From positions 1 to 64,000 of the forward strand of contig MGPB01000017.1 in NCBI GenBank assembly GCA_001795455.1: DNA of 64,000 nucleotides, written 5' to 3'. The stretch's first letter is position 1. Every line of letters starts with the position of its first letter. Source of the DNA: Curvibacter sp. GWA2_63_95. Lineage in GTDB: Bacteria; Pseudomonadota; Gammaproteobacteria; Burkholderiales; Burkholderiaceae_C. Positions 1-9,860 of the stretch are shown in pieces. Under the pieces are notes generated by a model. That model was given only the letters and a program-made list of their open reading frames with translations. It searched no databases and was not told the DNA's origin. Position numbers and translations under genes: made by a program.

Positions 1-89
1 ATGCCGACGCCAAGCTGAAGGAAGTCTTCGGCAAAGCCCAGGTGTCCATGTTTGAGATGGCTGGCCTGATCGGCAAGCACCTCAAGTAA
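1..89 (+). CDS. SWIB/MDM2 domain protein, C-terminal end (partial)
   Basis: The window opens inside a gene. Reading from base 3 gives 28 residues ending KLKEVFGKAQVSMFEM and GKHLK, then TAA. This matches the end of the SWIB (BAF60b) fold of small chromatin-like or DNA-associated proteins common in Burkholderiales, where the last helix typically reads FGK..V.MFEM..L...HLK. Only the tail is visible, so length and N-terminal domains cannot be judged. A strong terminator follows directly. Confidence 0.75.
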   Translation, partial: ADAKLKEVFGKAQVSMFEMAGLIGKHLK

Positions 90-111
90 TCGCCAGATTG
101 CCGAAAAAAAA

Positions 112-137
112 GGCCGGAACCCTCCGGCCTTTTTTTG
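112..137 (+). terminator. Rho-independent terminator after the SWIB gene
   Basis: Inverted repeat GGCCGGA (112-118) and TCCGGCC (123-129) with a 4-base loop is followed by seven T residues. It ends the upstream transcript and separates it from the peptide transporter operon. Confidence 0.9.
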
Positions 138-210
138 TTGGCATCACCATTGCTTGTCACTTGGGTGACTGGTGCCTGACCTCATAAGGGAAAGTCGCTA
201 GTTGTTATTG

Positions 211-231
211 GTGCTGATCACGGTTCAGCAC
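211..231. promoter_or_regulatory. Inverted repeat just upstream of dppB
   Basis: GTGCTGA (211-217) and TCAGCAC (225-231) form a 7-bp inverted repeat with a 7-base spacer, ending 8 bases before the first possible dppB start. It could be an operator or a leader hairpin. No T tract follows, so it is not an intrinsic terminator. Function is unknown. Confidence 0.35.
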
Positions 232-239
232 TGTCCTAC

Positions 240-1271
240 ATGCCTAGAATCCACCCCCTCATGCTGAGATTCCTCTTTACCCGCCTGAGCCTGATCATCC
301 CGACTTTCATCGGAATGACACTGCTCGCCTTCTTCCTGATCCGCCTCGTTCCGGGCGATCCCATCGAAACCCTCGCCGGTGAACGCGGCATTGACGCCGC
401 CCGCCACGCCGTCCTCTTGAAGGAGTACGGCCTCGACCAGCCGATCATGGTGCAGTACGGCATCTACATCGGCAAAGTGCTGCAAGGCGACCTGGGCAAA
501 TCCATCATCACCCGCGAATCGGTGCTCAGCGAATTCGCCACCTTGTTCCCCGCCACCATCGAGCTTGCCCTGTGCGCCATCCTGTTTGCGCTGCTGCTGG
601 GCATTCCGGCCGGCATTCTGGCGGCGGTCAAGCGCAACTCCGTGCTGGACCACGGTGTCATGGGGGCTGCGCTCACCGGCTACTCCATGCCCATCTTCTG
701 GTGGGGGCTGCTGCTGATCCTGCTGTTCTCGGTGCAACTGGACCTGACGCCCGTGTCAGGCCGCATCAGCGTGCAGTACTTCATTGAGCCGACCACCGGT
801 TTTCTGCTCATCGACAGCCTGCTGTCCGAAGACAAGGGGGCCTTCCTTTCAGCCCTGTCACATCTGATCCTGCCCACCATCGTGCTGGGCACCATCCCGC
901 TGGCGGTGATTGCGCGCATGACACGCTCGGCCATGCTGGAGGTGATGGGCGAAGACTACATCCGCACCGCCAAGGCCAAGGGTCTGACGGGCCTGCGCGT
1001 CGTGGCGGTACATGCTTTTCGCAATGCACTCATTCCGGTTGTGACCGTGATTGGCCTGCAAGTGGGCCATATGTTTACCGGGGCCATCCTGACCGAGACG
1101 ATTTTTTCCTGGCCCGGCGTGGGCAAATGGCTGATCGAAGCCATCAGCCGGCGTGACTATCCCGTATTGCAAGGTGGCATGTTGCTGCTGGGCATCGTGG
1201 TCATGACCGTGAACCTGTTGGTGGACATCACCTACGGCATCATCAACCCCCGTATTCGCCACCAAAAGTAA
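240..1271 (+). CDS. dppB: Peptide ABC transporter permease, DppB type
   Basis: Inner-membrane permease subunit of a dipeptide/oligopeptide importer. The protein begins with the characteristic N-terminal segment of the family (FLFTRLSLIIPTFIGMTLL, then RLVPGDP) and has about six membrane segments. The EAA-like cytoplasmic loop that contacts the ATPases is at GEDYIRTAKAKGLTGLRVV, followed by HAFRNALIPV. Length of 343 residues (336 if started at 261) is normal. The ATG at 261 gives the usual DppB N-terminus and may be the true start; neither ATG has a clear ribosome-binding site. First gene of dppBCDFA; its TAA overlaps the ATG of dppC by one base. Confidence 0.93.
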   Translation: MPRIHPLMLRFLFTRLSLIIPTFIGMTLLAFFLIRLVPGDPIETLAGERGIDAARHAVLLKEYGLDQPIMVQYGIYIGKVLQGDLGKSIITRESVLSEFATLFPATIELALCAILFALLLGIPAGILAAVKRNSVLDHGVMGAALTGYSMPIFWWGLLLILLFSVQLDLTPVSGRISVQYFIEPTTGFLLIDSLLSEDKGAFLSALSHLILPTIVLGTIPLAVIARMTRSAMLEVMGEDYIRTAKAKGLTGLRVVAVHAFRNALIPVVTVIGLQVGHMFTGAILTETIFSWPGVGKWLIEAISRRDYPVLQGGMLLLGIVVMTVNLLVDITYGIINPRIRHQK

Positions 1272-2170
1272 TGACTACTACCGCTATTCATACGCCGGTG
1301 GCGTCGCAACCCGCCCATCCGCTGCAAGAGTTCTGGCGCTATTTCCGCGTCAACAAGGGCGCCATGGCCGGCCTGGCTATCGTGGTGCTCGTGCTGCTGA
1401 TGGCCCTGTTCGCCCCCTGGTTGGCGCCCTACGCCCCCGACCTGACCAACAACGCAGCCTTCTTGAAGCCCCCGGCCTGGCAAGCGGGTGGCTCGTCGGC
1501 CCACCTGCTGGGTACCGATGCCATTGGGCGCGACATCCTCTCGCGCCTTATGCACGGCGCCCGCCTCTCGCTGGTCATCGGCATTGCCGTCGTGTCCATC
1601 TCCGTCGTGGTCGGCACGGTGCTCGGCCTGGTGGCCGGCTACTTCAAGGGTCTGCTGGAAATCGCCATCATGCGGGCCATGGACATCATCCTCACGCTGC
1701 CCAGCCTGCTGCTGGCCATCGTGATCGTGGCCATCCTCGGGCCCGGTCTGGTGAATGCCATGCTCGCCGTGGCGATTGTGGTGCTGCCGCACTACGTGCG
1801 TATCACACGCGCGGCGGTGATTGCCGAGACCTCACGCGACTATGTGACCGCAGCCCGCATGGGTGGCGCCAGCCACCTGCGCCTGATGTTCAGCGAGGTG
1901 CTGCCCAACTGCACCGCACCACTGATCGTGCAGGCCTCCATGGGCATTTCCACCGCCATTCTGGATGCCGCCGCACTGGGCTTTCTGGGCCTGGGCGCAC
2001 AGCCGCCGTCCCCCGAGTGGGGCACCATGCTGGCCGATGCACGCGAATTCGTGCTGCGCGCCTGGTGGGTCGTGACCTTTCCCGGTCTGGCCATTTTGAT
2101 CACAGTGCTGGCGTTCAACTTGCTTGGGGATGGACTGCGCGATGCGCTGGACCCCAAACTCAAACGTTAA
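1271..2170 (+). CDS. dppC: Peptide ABC transporter permease, DppC type
   Basis: Second permease of the importer, 299 residues. It shows the DppC/OppC hallmark: a soluble N-terminal stretch, one membrane helix (AGLAIVVLVLLMALFAPWLAPY), a periplasmic loop with LLGTDAIGRDILSRL, then five more membrane segments. The EAA loop is TSRDYVTAARMGGASHLRL and is followed by HVLPN-like EVLPN. It starts on the last base of the dppB stop codon, so translation is probably coupled. A 21-bp gap separates it from dppD. Confidence 0.94.
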   Translation: MTTTAIHTPVASQPAHPLQEFWRYFRVNKGAMAGLAIVVLVLLMALFAPWLAPYAPDLTNNAAFLKPPAWQAGGSSAHLLGTDAIGRDILSRLMHGARLSLVIGIAVVSISVVVGTVLGLVAGYFKGLLEIAIMRAMDIILTLPSLLLAIVIVAILGPGLVNAMLAVAIVVLPHYVRITRAAVIAETSRDYVTAARMGGASHLRLMFSEVLPNCTAPLIVQASMGISTAILDAAALGFLGLGAQPPSPEWGTMLADAREFVLRAWWVVTFPGLAILITVLAFNLLGDGLRDALDPKLKR

Positions 2171-2191
2171 GCCGAAAAGAGAACAACGCCA

Positions 2192-3169
2192 ATGGCATTG
2201 CTAGAAATTGAAAACCTGTCCGTGGAGTTCCCGTCGCACAACGGCGTGATGCACGCGGTACAGGATGTCAGCCTCACACTCGAGGCTGGAGAAGTGTTGG
2301 GTGTGGTGGGTGAATCCGGCTCGGGCAAAAGTGTCACCATGATGGCACTGATGGGCCTGGTCGCCTTCCCCGGTCGCGTGCAGGCCAAGACACTGCGCTT
2401 CGATGGCCACGACCTGCTGGGCCTGAGCGAGCGCGAACGCCGCCGCTTCACCGGCAAAGACATGTCCATGATTTTTCAGGACCCGACCACCAGCCTGAAC
2501 CCCTGCTTCACCGTGGGCTACCAGCTGGCCGAAACGCTCAAGCTGCACCTGGGCATGGACCGCAAGGCCGCACACAAGCGCTCCATCGAGCTGCTCGAAC
2601 AGGTGGGCATTCCCGCCCCCGAGAGCCGCCTCAAGGTCTACCCACACCAACTCTCGGGCGGCATGAGCCAGCGCGTGATGATTGCCATGGCGATTGCCTG
2701 CAACCCCAAGCTACTGATTGCCGACGAGCCCACCACGGCGCTGGATGTGACCATCCAGGCGCAGATTCTGGACCTGCTGAAGAGCCTGCAAAAAGACCGC
2801 GGCATGGCCTTGGTGCTGATCACCCACAACATGGGCGTGGTATCTGACATGGCGCAACGCGTGGCCGTGATGTACGCCGGCCAGGTGATGGAAGAACGCA
2901 CGGCCGACGCCCTGTTTGCCGCGCCGGCCCACCCCTACACCGAAGCCCTGCTCTCGGCCATGCCCGAACGCAGCCTGCACCAGAGCCGACTCAACACCAT
3001 TCCCGGCATGGTGCCCGGCCTGCATGACCGCCCCAGTGGCTGCCTGTTCGGCCCGCGCTGCAGCCATGCACGTGAAGGCACCTGCGCCCAGCGCCCCAGC
3101 CTCAGCCCCTGGCAAGGCGGCAGCGTGCGCTGCCACTTTGCGCTGGGCCAGGAAGAGGTGACCGCATGA
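2192..3169 (+). CDS. dppD: Peptide ABC transporter ATP-binding protein, DppD type
   Basis: First ATPase of the importer, 325 residues. Walker A is GESGSGKS at residues 40-47, the signature is LSGGMSQR, Walker B is [12 protein letters not shown] and the switch histidine is in LVLITHNMG. The C-terminal oligopeptide-ABC extension carries the cysteine pattern [16 protein letters not shown] and VRCHF that binds an iron-sulfur cluster in some family members. The last four bases overlap the start of dppF (ATGA). Confidence 0.94.
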   Translation: MALLEIENLSVEFPSHNGVMHAVQDVSLTLEAGEVLGVVGESGSGKSVTMMALMGLVAFPGRVQAKTLRFDGHDLLGLSERERRRFTGKDMSMIFQDPTTSLNPCFTVGYQLAETLKLHLGMDRKAAHKRSIELLEQVGIPAPESRLKVYPHQLSGGMSQRVMIAMAIACNPKLLIADEPTTALDVTIQAQILDLLKSLQKDRGMALVLITHNMGVVSDMAQRVAVMYAGQVMEERTADALFAAPAHPYTEALLSAMPERSLHQSRLNTIPGMVPGLHDRPSGCLFGPRCSHAREGTCAQRPSLSPWQGGSVRCHFALGQEEVTA

Positions 3170-4161
3170 GCACCCCCCCCAACAACACCCCCGTGGTCGA
3201 GGCCCAAGGCCTGCGCCAGGTCTACACCATCCGCCGCGGCTTCATGCAGGCGCCCGACAAGCTGCAGGCCGTCTCCGGTGTGTCCTTCAGCGTGCAAGCC
3301 GGCCGTACCCTGGCCGTGGTTGGCGAGTCCGGCTGTGGCAAGTCCACCTTGGCACGCATGGTCTCGCTGATCGAATCCCCCACCGAAGGCAGCCTGCGCC
3401 TGGGTGGCGTAGACGCCACCGACCCCAGCAACAAATCCACGCTGCGCCAGAAGGTGCAACTGGTGTTTCAGAACCCCTACGGTTCGCTGAACCCGCGCAA
3501 ACGCATTGGCCAGATTCTGGAAGCGCCGCTGGAGATCAACACCAACCTCAACGCGGCGCAACGGCAGGATAAAGCCCGCGCCATGCTGGCCAAGGTGGGC
3601 CTGCGCCCCGAGCACTACGACCGTTACCCCCACATGTTTTCGGGTGGCCAGCGCCAGCGCATTGCGATTGCACGCGCGCTGATGCTGGACCCTGCGCTGG
3701 TGGTGGCCGACGAGCCGGTATCGGCACTGGACGTATCCATCCAGGCGCAGGTGCTGAACCTGCTGGCCGACCTCCAAAACGAGCTGGGCCTGGCCTACCT
3801 GTTCATCTCGCACGACCTGGGTGTGGTACGCCACATTGCCCACGACGTGATGGTGATGTACCTGGGCCAGGTGGTAGAGCATGGCGACAAGACCACCATC
3901 TTCGAGCAGCCCTTGCACCCGTACACCCAGGCCTTGATGGCCTCCACCCCCGGCATGCATGCGCCGGGTGGCAAGAGCCAGCGCATTGTGCTCAAGGGCG
4001 AGCTCCCCTCGCCCTTGAACCCGCCAGCAGGCTGTGTGTTCTCCACGCGCTGCCCACACGCCACGGAACGCTGCCATGCCGAGCGGCCCGTATTGCAAAC
4101 TTTGGCTGGCAGGCAAGTTGCTTGTCACGAAGCTTCGCGTTTTAGCCAACCCGCTGCATAG
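3166..4161 (+). CDS. dppF: Peptide ABC transporter ATP-binding protein, DppF type
   Basis: Second ATPase of the importer, 331 residues. Walker A is GESGCGKS, the signature is [15 protein letters not shown], Walker B is [11 protein letters not shown] and the H-loop is FISHDLGVV. The C-terminus has the family cysteine pattern [15 protein letters not shown] and VACHE. It pairs with DppD as a heterodimer. A 29-bp gap with a strong AGAGGAG ribosome-binding site separates it from the binding-protein gene. Confidence 0.94.
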   Translation: MSTPPNNTPVVEAQGLRQVYTIRRGFMQAPDKLQAVSGVSFSVQAGRTLAVVGESGCGKSTLARMVSLIESPTEGSLRLGGVDATDPSNKSTLRQKVQLVFQNPYGSLNPRKRIGQILEAPLEINTNLNAAQRQDKARAMLAKVGLRPEHYDRYPHMFSGGQRQRIAIARALMLDPALVVADEPVSALDVSIQAQVLNLLADLQNELGLAYLFISHDLGVVRHIAHDVMVMYLGQVVEHGDKTTIFEQPLHPYTQALMASTPGMHAPGGKSQRIVLKGELPSPLNPPAGCVFSTRCPHATERCHAERPVLQTLAGRQVACHEASRFSQPAA

Positions 4162-4190
4162 GCAGCATCAACCCCAGAGGAGTAACTCCC

Positions 4191-5819
4191 ATGACCCTGA
4201 AACTGAAGAATGCCTTGGCCACCCGCCGCACCAAAAGTGCGTGGTTGTGCGCATTGGCACTGCCCGCTGCTCTGGCCCTCACGCCGGTAGCCGCCAAGAC
4301 CCTGGTGTACTGCTCGGAAGGCAGCCCCGAAAACTTCTACCCCGGTGTCAACACCACAGGGACGTCGTTTGACGTGACAGAACAGATTTACGACAACCTC
4401 GTGCACTTCGAGCGCGGCGGCACCAAGGTGGAGCCCTCGCTGGCCGAGAGCTGGACCATCTCCAAGGATGGCCTGGAATACACCTTCAAGCTGCGCAAGG
4501 GCGTGAAGTTCCAGTCCAACAAGAACTTCAAACCCAGCCGTGACTTCAACGCAGACGACGTGTTGTTCATGTTCGAGCGCCAGTGGAAAGAAAACGACCC
4601 CTTCTTCCGCGTGACCAGCCCCAACCACGCCTACTTCGGCGACATGGGCATGCCCAAGCTGCTCAAGTCGGTGGACAAGGTCGACGAGTACACCGTCAAG
4701 ATCACGCTGAATGCCCCAGAAGCGCCCTTCCTGGCCAACCTGGCCATGCAGTTCGCCGGCATCCAGTCCAAGGAATACGCGATTGCCATGCTCAAGGCTG
4801 GCGCGCCTGAAAAGATCGACCAAGACCCGCTGGGCACCGGCCCCTACCAGGTGGTGCAGTACCAGAAGGACTCCATCATCCGCTTCAAGGCCAACCCCGC
4901 GTACTGGGCTGGCAAGGCCAAGATCGATGACCTGATCTTCTCCATCACGCCCGATGCATCCGTGCGCTGGGCCAAGCTGCAAAAGGGTGAATGCCACGTC
5001 ATGCCCTACCCCAACCCGGCCGACCTGGACGCCATCCGCAAGGACGCCAACGTCACCGTGATGGAACAGCCCGGCCTGAACATCGGTTATCTGGCTTACA
5101 ACACCACCAAGAAGCCGTTTGACGACGTGCGCGTGCGCAAGGCCATCAACATGGCCATCGACAAGAAGGCCATCGTGTCTGCCGTGTACCTGAGCACCGG
5201 TGTGGCTGCGGTCAATCCGATTCCGCCCGGCCAGTGGTCCTACAACAAGGCCCTGAAAGACGATGCATTCAACCCCACCGAAGCCAAGAAGCTGCTGGCT
5301 GCCGCTGGTTACCCCAACGGTTTCAGCACCGACCTGTGGGCCATGCCTGTGCAACGCCCCTACAACCCCAATGCCAAGCGTATTGCGGAGTTGATGCAGG
5401 CTGACCTGGCCAAGGTCGGCGTGACCGCTGAAATCAAGAGCTTTGAATGGGGTGAGTACCGCAAGCGCATGCAAGCCGGTGAACACCAGATGGGCATGCT
5501 GGGCTGGACTGGTGACAACGGAGATCCAGACAACTTCCTGAACACCTTGCTGGGTTGCAGCTCGGCCAAGCAAAACGGCTCCAACGTGGCCAAGTTCTGC
5601 TACCAGCCGTTTGAAGACCTGGTGCAGAAGGCCAAGGTAGTGTCCAACCCCGCCGAGCGCACCAAGCTGTACGAAAAAGCACAGGTGATCTTCAAGGAGC
5701 AGGCGCCCTGGTTCACCATCGCCCACGCCGTGCAACTCAAGCCCGTGCGCAAGGAAGTCGTGGACTTCAAGCTGAGCCCCTTCGGCCGCCACACCTTCTA
5801 CGGCGTGGACATCAAGTAA
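4191..5819 (+). CDS. dppA: Periplasmic peptide-binding protein, DppA type
   Basis: Extracytoplasmic solute-binding protein family 5, 542 residues. A positively charged start (KNALATRR), a hydrophobic core (LCALALPAALAL) and a cleavage region near VAAKTLVYC give a Sec signal peptide. The mature N-terminus KTLVYCSEGSPENFYP is very close to the DppA consensus, and PSLAESW plus LRKGVKFQ follow as usual for the family. AGAGGAG lies 7 bases before the ATG. Being last and preceded by its own good ribosome-binding site fits the need for excess binding protein. Substrate is probably dipeptides, possibly haem or aminolevulinate as in some homologues; this cannot be read from sequence alone. Confidence 0.93.
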   Translation: MTLKLKNALATRRTKSAWLCALALPAALALTPVAAKTLVYCSEGSPENFYPGVNTTGTSFDVTEQIYDNLVHFERGGTKVEPSLAESWTISKDGLEYTFKLRKGVKFQSNKNFKPSRDFNADDVLFMFERQWKENDPFFRVTSPNHAYFGDMGMPKLLKSVDKVDEYTVKITLNAPEAPFLANLAMQFAGIQSKEYAIAMLKAGAPEKIDQDPLGTGPYQVVQYQKDSIIRFKANPAYWAGKAKIDDLIFSITPDASVRWAKLQKGECHVMPYPNPADLDAIRKDANVTVMEQPGLNIGYLAYNTTKKPFDDVRVRKAINMAIDKKAIVSAVYLSTGVAAVNPIPPGQWSYNKALKDDAFNPTEAKKLLAAAGYPNGFSTDLWAMPVQRPYNPNAKRIAELMQADLAKVGVTAEIKSFEWGEYRKRMQAGEHQMGMLGWTGDNGDPDNFLNTLLGCSSAKQNGSNVAKFCYQPFEDLVQKAKVVSNPAERTKLYEKAQVIFKEQAPWFTIAHAVQLKPVRKEVVDFKLSPFGRHTFYGVDIK

Positions 5820-5843
5820 TTCAACACCCGTTGAATGTCAAAA

Positions 5844-5871
5844 GGGCCGGTACACACCGGCCCTTTTTTTA
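5844..5871 (+). terminator. Rho-independent terminator after dppA
   Basis: GGGCCGGT (5844-5851) pairs with ACCGGCCC (5856-5863) across a 4-base loop, followed by seven T residues. It ends the dppBCDFA transcript. The first copy of the dispersed repeat begins about ten bases further on. Confidence 0.92.
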
Positions 5872-5880
5872 TGCTTTTTA

Positions 5881-5929
5881 GGCCTCTAGCCCCCGCAGAA
5901 TAAGCGCGAGCAGCTCCTAAATCAATAGC
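5881..5929 (-). repeat. Dispersed ~50-bp intergenic repeat, copy 1
   Basis: Read on the minus strand it runs GCTATTGATTTAGGAGC, then TGCTCGCGCTTATTC, then GGGGGCTAGAGGCC. It lies between the convergent dppA and FAD-oxidoreductase genes, directly after the dppA terminator. Same family as the copies at 10482, 14559, 15945, 32113, 37015, 44151, 48432 and 63668. Confidence 0.85.
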
Positions 5930-5941
5930 GCCACAAGACCA

Positions 5942-8095
5942 TCAAACAGGCCCTTGCGAGGCTGGGTAGCCCACAATGTCCGCCAGCGCCGGGTAACCCG
6001 ACACCGCGAACGACGCCAGGCGCCCGCCCATGACCGCGCCCTCCACACTGCCCACATTGAGGCCGGTGTATATCCAGTCACCCGCCAGCGTGAGGTTGGC
6101 AAAACCGCTGCCCCAGGCCTTCAGGCGCGCCTTGGTGCTGCCGGGGGGCGACGTCACATAACTCTCGGTCGGGTCGATATTGGCGCGCCAGAACTGCTGG
6201 TTGAAGCGTTGCACACCCACGCCCGGATGGGCCGGGTTGGTGCGCAACAGGCTGAAATCCAGACCCATGGGGTCGCCAGGCGGGCTGACCACATTGGTGG
6301 TGGCCAGCGGCAGCAGCGGCCCCATGCTGGCCTGCAGGTACTGCACACACTGCGCCTGCACGCGCGCGTGGGCACGGGCGGGGTAGCCGGTGTCGGTGAA
6401 CGGTGGCGGCGCTTCGTACTCGGCCATGGCGCCGCTGAAGTACCACAGCGCCTTGGGGGCCGAGTCTTGCGGCCAGTCTTCCCACTGCAACAGGTGGGTG
6501 AAGTCCACCTGGCCGTCCAGCGGGTTCAGGTAGGTGGCACCAATCACCGTGTCGGTGGGGTTTTGGAACTCGATGTCCCAACCCAGTTCAGTGGTGCTGC
6601 GGTTCATCCACAGCTGCATGGTCTGGGTCTGCACGGTGGTCACCTTGTCCACCATCGTGCGCCACTGCGGGCTGGCGTCCAGCAGCTCGCGGCACAGGTA
6701 GGGCACGGCGCCAATCGAGATGGCAAACACCAGTTGGTCGAAGTCCTGCCCGGCGCGCAGCGTGCGGTGCGCCACCGGCTGCCAGCCGCTCCAGTACGAC
6801 TCCAGATCCACCCGCCCGTCGCGCAGTGCGTCACCCTGCTCCAGTTGCGCGTAGCGCGGCTGGCCCGGCCAGGCCGGCAAGCCCTTGACAGCAATCAGCG
6901 GCTCGTACGGGCGCTGTTGGTCCTTGAGGGTGGCTTGCACGGCGAAGTGCACTTCCTGCACCTGCGACTGGTCGGCGCTGAGCTTCAACGACTCGACCTT
7001 GTGGAAAAACTCGAACTTCACGCCGCGCTTACGCAACACCTCGTAGAGCGGCGCAATCACGGTCTCGCCCGTACCGGCCTCAAACAGCCAGGCAAACGCA
7101 CCCGCGTAGGCAAAGCTGCGCAAGGTCCAGTGCAGGTAGCAGCCGGCGCCCATGAGCGCGGTGCGCGCCGTGTCGCCCTGGGGGTACTGGTAGGACAGGT
7201 TCACCGTGTTCAGTGCCATGGGACTGGATGCCACCATGACCGACGCGCCATGCCGGATCAGCCAGTCGCTGAAGTTCTCTTCATCCAGCGGGTCAAAGCC
7301 TTTGGTGGCCACCTCGTCACGGATGCAGCCCCGCAAAATGGCCAACAGAAACTCGGCCACGATCAGCAGGCGGCGCAGCTCGGTGTTGTCCTTTACCAAG
7401 GTTTCGGCCGTGTCGCGCACCCAGTTCCAGGCCGCGTCCAGGGCCTTCCACAGCGCCGACTCCACCCCGTGCAGGGCCACCGACTCAGACTTGAGCAAAG
7501 CCACCACGCCCTTGACCAGCGTGCGCCCCAGCGCCCATTGGGCCGATTTCACCAGGCCCAAATCGGCATAGGCGTGCGCGTGGTGGTCCAGCAGCGCATC
7601 CAGCACATCAGCCGTGGCGGCCACCCAGTGCGCCACCGACTGCAATTTGGCCAGCGACGCCGGATCGCCGGGCACCAGCGCATTGCGCGGCGAGGTGAAA
7701 GGCCAACGGCTCATCTTGCCGTCGATGTATTCCCACATCAGCACAAAACTCTCGGGCTTGAAGGCCTCATCAAACGTGGCCAGCGGCTGGTCGGGCGTGC
7801 GGCCCAGGGCCTCGTAGCACCGGCGCATGACTGGCAGCGCGTTGTAATAGCTGCCCAGGAAACCGTGGATGCCGTGCTCCTCGATGCGCATGTGCTCGCC
7901 GCGTGCGGTGGCGCATTTGCCACCCAGGCGCCAACCCATCTGGTAGAGCGTGATGTCCAGCGACTGCTCCCAACCGGGCTGGCTGGTCAGTTCAAACGCA
8001 GTGGTGAGTGCGGAAATGCCGCCACCCAGAATGGCCACCTTGCGGGGCCGGACAGATGGAGACAGGACGCTTGCATCAGGGTTGACAGTGGGCAC
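5942..8095 (-). CDS. FAD-dependent oxidoreductase, phytoene-desaturase/amine-oxidase-like
   Basis: Predicted soluble flavoprotein of 717 residues. An N-terminal Rossmann motif (VAILGGGISALTTAFEL, about residues 19-35) is followed by a conserved Arg/Gly-rich stretch (MGWRLGGKCATARG) and EEHGIHGFLG. The C-terminus has the second FAD-contact motif of the amine-oxidase/carotenoid-desaturase superfamily (LAGDWIYTGLNVGSVEGAV, then GGRLA). It has a large helical insertion of about 200 residues after the FAD motif, making it longer than typical desaturases. No signal peptide is visible. It sits 53 bp downstream of a same-strand regulator gene and is probably cotranscribed with it. Substrate unknown; no carotenoid genes are nearby. 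Confidence 0.75.
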   Translation of the reverse strand: MPTVNPDASVLSPSVRPRKVAILGGGISALTTAFELTSQPGWEQSLDITLYQMGWRLGGKCATARGEHMRIEEHGIHGFLGSYYNALPVMRRCYEALGRTPDQPLATFDEAFKPESFVLMWEYIDGKMSRWPFTSPRNALVPGDPASLAKLQSVAHWVAATADVLDALLDHHAHAYADLGLVKSAQWALGRTLVKGVVALLKSESVALHGVESALWKALDAAWNWVRDTAETLVKDNTELRRLLIVAEFLLAILRGCIRDEVATKGFDPLDEENFSDWLIRHGASVMVASSPMALNTVNLSYQYPQGDTARTALMGAGCYLHWTLRSFAYAGAFAWLFEAGTGETVIAPLYEVLRKRGVKFEFFHKVESLKLSADQSQVQEVHFAVQATLKDQQRPYEPLIAVKGLPAWPGQPRYAQLEQGDALRDGRVDLESYWSGWQPVAHRTLRAGQDFDQLVFAISIGAVPYLCRELLDASPQWRTMVDKVTTVQTQTMQLWMNRSTTELGWDIEFQNPTDTVIGATYLNPLDGQVDFTHLLQWEDWPQDSAPKALWYFSGAMAEYEAPPPFTDTGYPARAHARVQAQCVQYLQASMGPLLPLATTNVVSPPGDPMGLDFSLLRTNPAHPGVGVQRFNQQFWRANIDPTESYVTSPPGSTKARLKAWGSGFANLTLAGDWIYTGLNVGSVEGAVMGGRLASFAVSGYPALADIVGYPASQGPV

Positions 8096-8148
8096 GGCGG
8101 GCTTTCAGGAAGCTGCAGCGGCACAGCGCCGCCACAAAGCCTGAAAGT

Positions 8149-9816
8149 TTAAGCCTGCCACCCCGCGTCGCGCAGGGCGCCGAGAAACTTTTCCCGGTGC
8201 TCCACTTTCACAAAAGGGTGACCAAACATGAGGGACTGCAAGTTGTAGCCCCGCCCGCTCAGCGCCTTGGTCAGGCTGTCTTGTGCCGACGCCATATCCC
8301 CCACCGCCGACAGGCAGGCCGCCATCAGCAAGTGGTTGAAGTACCAGTCGGCACGCTTGGCGGTGGCCTCGCGGGCGTAGCGCACCGCATCGGCATGGCG
8401 GCCGTCGATAAAGCAAGCAATCGCACGGCTGCGGATCCACAGGCTCAGGTGCGGGTCATGCGGGCTCGCGTCGATGGCCTGCAAGATGAATTCCTCGGCC
8501 TCTTCGGTGCGGCCGGAGAACACCAGCAAGCGCCCCAGCTCACCCGCCGCGGCCGAGGCCTGCGGGTACAGGGCCAGCGCACACTCCATCTCGGCAATGG
8601 CGGCCTCCATCTGGCCGGCGCACGACATCGCGGTGCCCAATGTGAAATGGGCAAAGGCATCCCGCTCGTCATTGCGCACGGCCACCAGGGCCAGGCGGTT
8701 GGCCTCGGCCACGGTGGCGCGTGGGTCTTCGGCCCAGGCGCCCCAGATTTTGGCCAGGTGGGTAAAGGCCATCAGCGACAGGCTGGGCGAATCGTTGGGC
8801 TTGATCTCCAACGCCCGTGTCAGCAGGGCTTGTGCCTGCACCACATGGTCGGGCGTGGTGCGCCAGAAATGCCAACGCGCCCGCATCAGCAGGTCCCAGT
8901 GCTCCAGGTCCTGGTTGGGCACCTCGGCCGCCACTTTCTCTTCGCTGTGCAGGTAGACCGGCTCAATGGCGCTGACAATCTGCGCCGAAATCTCGGCCTG
9001 GATGGCAAACATGTCTGTCAGAGGCCGGTCAAAGCGGTCGGACCACAGAGTCTCTGCGGTGGAGGTGTCCACCAGCTCAGCCGTCATGCGCAGGGTCTGC
9101 CCGGCCTTGCGCACCGTGCCTGACACCAGATACCGCGCGCGTAGCGCCTGCCCCACAGCCTGGCTGCTGTCGCTGGACTTGCGGTAGGCAAACGACGAGT
9201 TGCGCGACACCACCAAGAGCCAGGGCGAACGCGTCAGATGGCTGATGATGTCCTCGGCCAAGCCGTCCGAAAAATACTCCTGTTCGGGGTCCGCGTTCAG
9301 GTCCACAAAAGGCAGCACTGCAATGGTGCGGCGGTAGGCCTGCTGGTCGGAAGCACGCCCCTGGCTATTGGCAGCCCGCACGGGCTCCGCGGTGGGTGCA
9401 GGGCTCTCGGCCATGCGCATGGTGAAGCGGTAGCCGCGCCCGGGCACTGTGGCAATGGCGTCAGCACCCAGAATGCGCCGCAGGCTGGAGACGTGCACCT
9501 GCAGGTTGTTCTCTTCGACCACCAGGCCAGGCCAGACCAGGTCGAACAGCTGTTTTTTGGTGACCAACTGGCCCGCATGGTCCACCAGCACACACAGCAC
9601 ATCAAAGGCGCGGGCCCCCACCATGACCGGTTGGCCGTCCCGCAGCAGGCGGCGTTCATGCCGCTGCAGGGCACAAGCGCCAAACATGCTGATGCCGGGA
9701 TCGGGTGCGGTGGAAGCAGTGGTCACAGGCAAATCAATCTTTCTGAGCGGCTTTGGGGCCTGGTCGGTCACGAATTCAGGAATTTTAAGGAGTCCTTGAG
9801 GACATTTTTGTGGCAT
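8149..9816 (-). CDS. Winged-helix regulator with TolB-like and TPR domains
   Basis: Up to 555 residues. An OmpR/CadC-type winged-helix DNA-binding domain occupies about residues 44-140 (QLVTKKQLFDLVWPGLVVEE, then VSSLRRILG and GRGYRF). A TolB-like N-terminal domain follows from about 165 (IAVLPFVDLNADPEQEYFSD, GLAEDIISHL), then a helical tetratricopeptide region to the end. No membrane helix is visible between the domains, so unlike CadC it is probably cytoplasmic. An internal ATG at 9687 begins right at the winged-helix domain and is an equally plausible start. It lies upstream of the FAD oxidoreductase and divergent from the gene at 9861, so it probably controls one or both. Confidence 0.8.
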   Translation of the reverse strand: MPQKCPQGLLKIPEFVTDQAPKPLRKIDLPVTTASTAPDPGISMFGACALQRHERRLLRDGQPVMVGARAFDVLCVLVDHAGQLVTKKQLFDLVWPGLVVEENNLQVHVSSLRRILGADAIATVPGRGYRFTMRMAESPAPTAEPVRAANSQGRASDQQAYRRTIAVLPFVDLNADPEQEYFSDGLAEDIISHLTRSPWLLVVSRNSSFAYRKSSDSSQAVGQALRARYLVSGTVRKAGQTLRMTAELVDTSTAETLWSDRFDRPLTDMFAIQAEISAQIVSAIEPVYLHSEEKVAAEVPNQDLEHWDLLMRARWHFWRTTPDHVVQAQALLTRALEIKPNDSPSLSLMAFTHLAKIWGAWAEDPRATVAEANRLALVAVRNDERDAFAHFTLGTAMSCAGQMEAAIAEMECALALYPQASAAAGELGRLLVFSGRTEEAEEFILQAIDASPHDPHLSLWIRSRAIACFIDGRHADAVRYAREATAKRADWYFNHLLMAACLSAVGDMASAQDSLTKALSGRGYNLQSLMFGHPFVKVEHREKFLGALRDAGWQA

Positions 9817-9860
9817 CGCAGCAAACTTGGGCCCAAGTCGTTGAAAGAAGAGAACAAACC

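Noticed and set aside
5954-8152. A 732-residue open frame on the plus strand opposite the FAD oxidoreductase
   Set aside because: It is the antisense shadow of a GC-rich gene, rich in His, Arg and Gln with no family motif. The minus-strand protein has clear FAD motifs.
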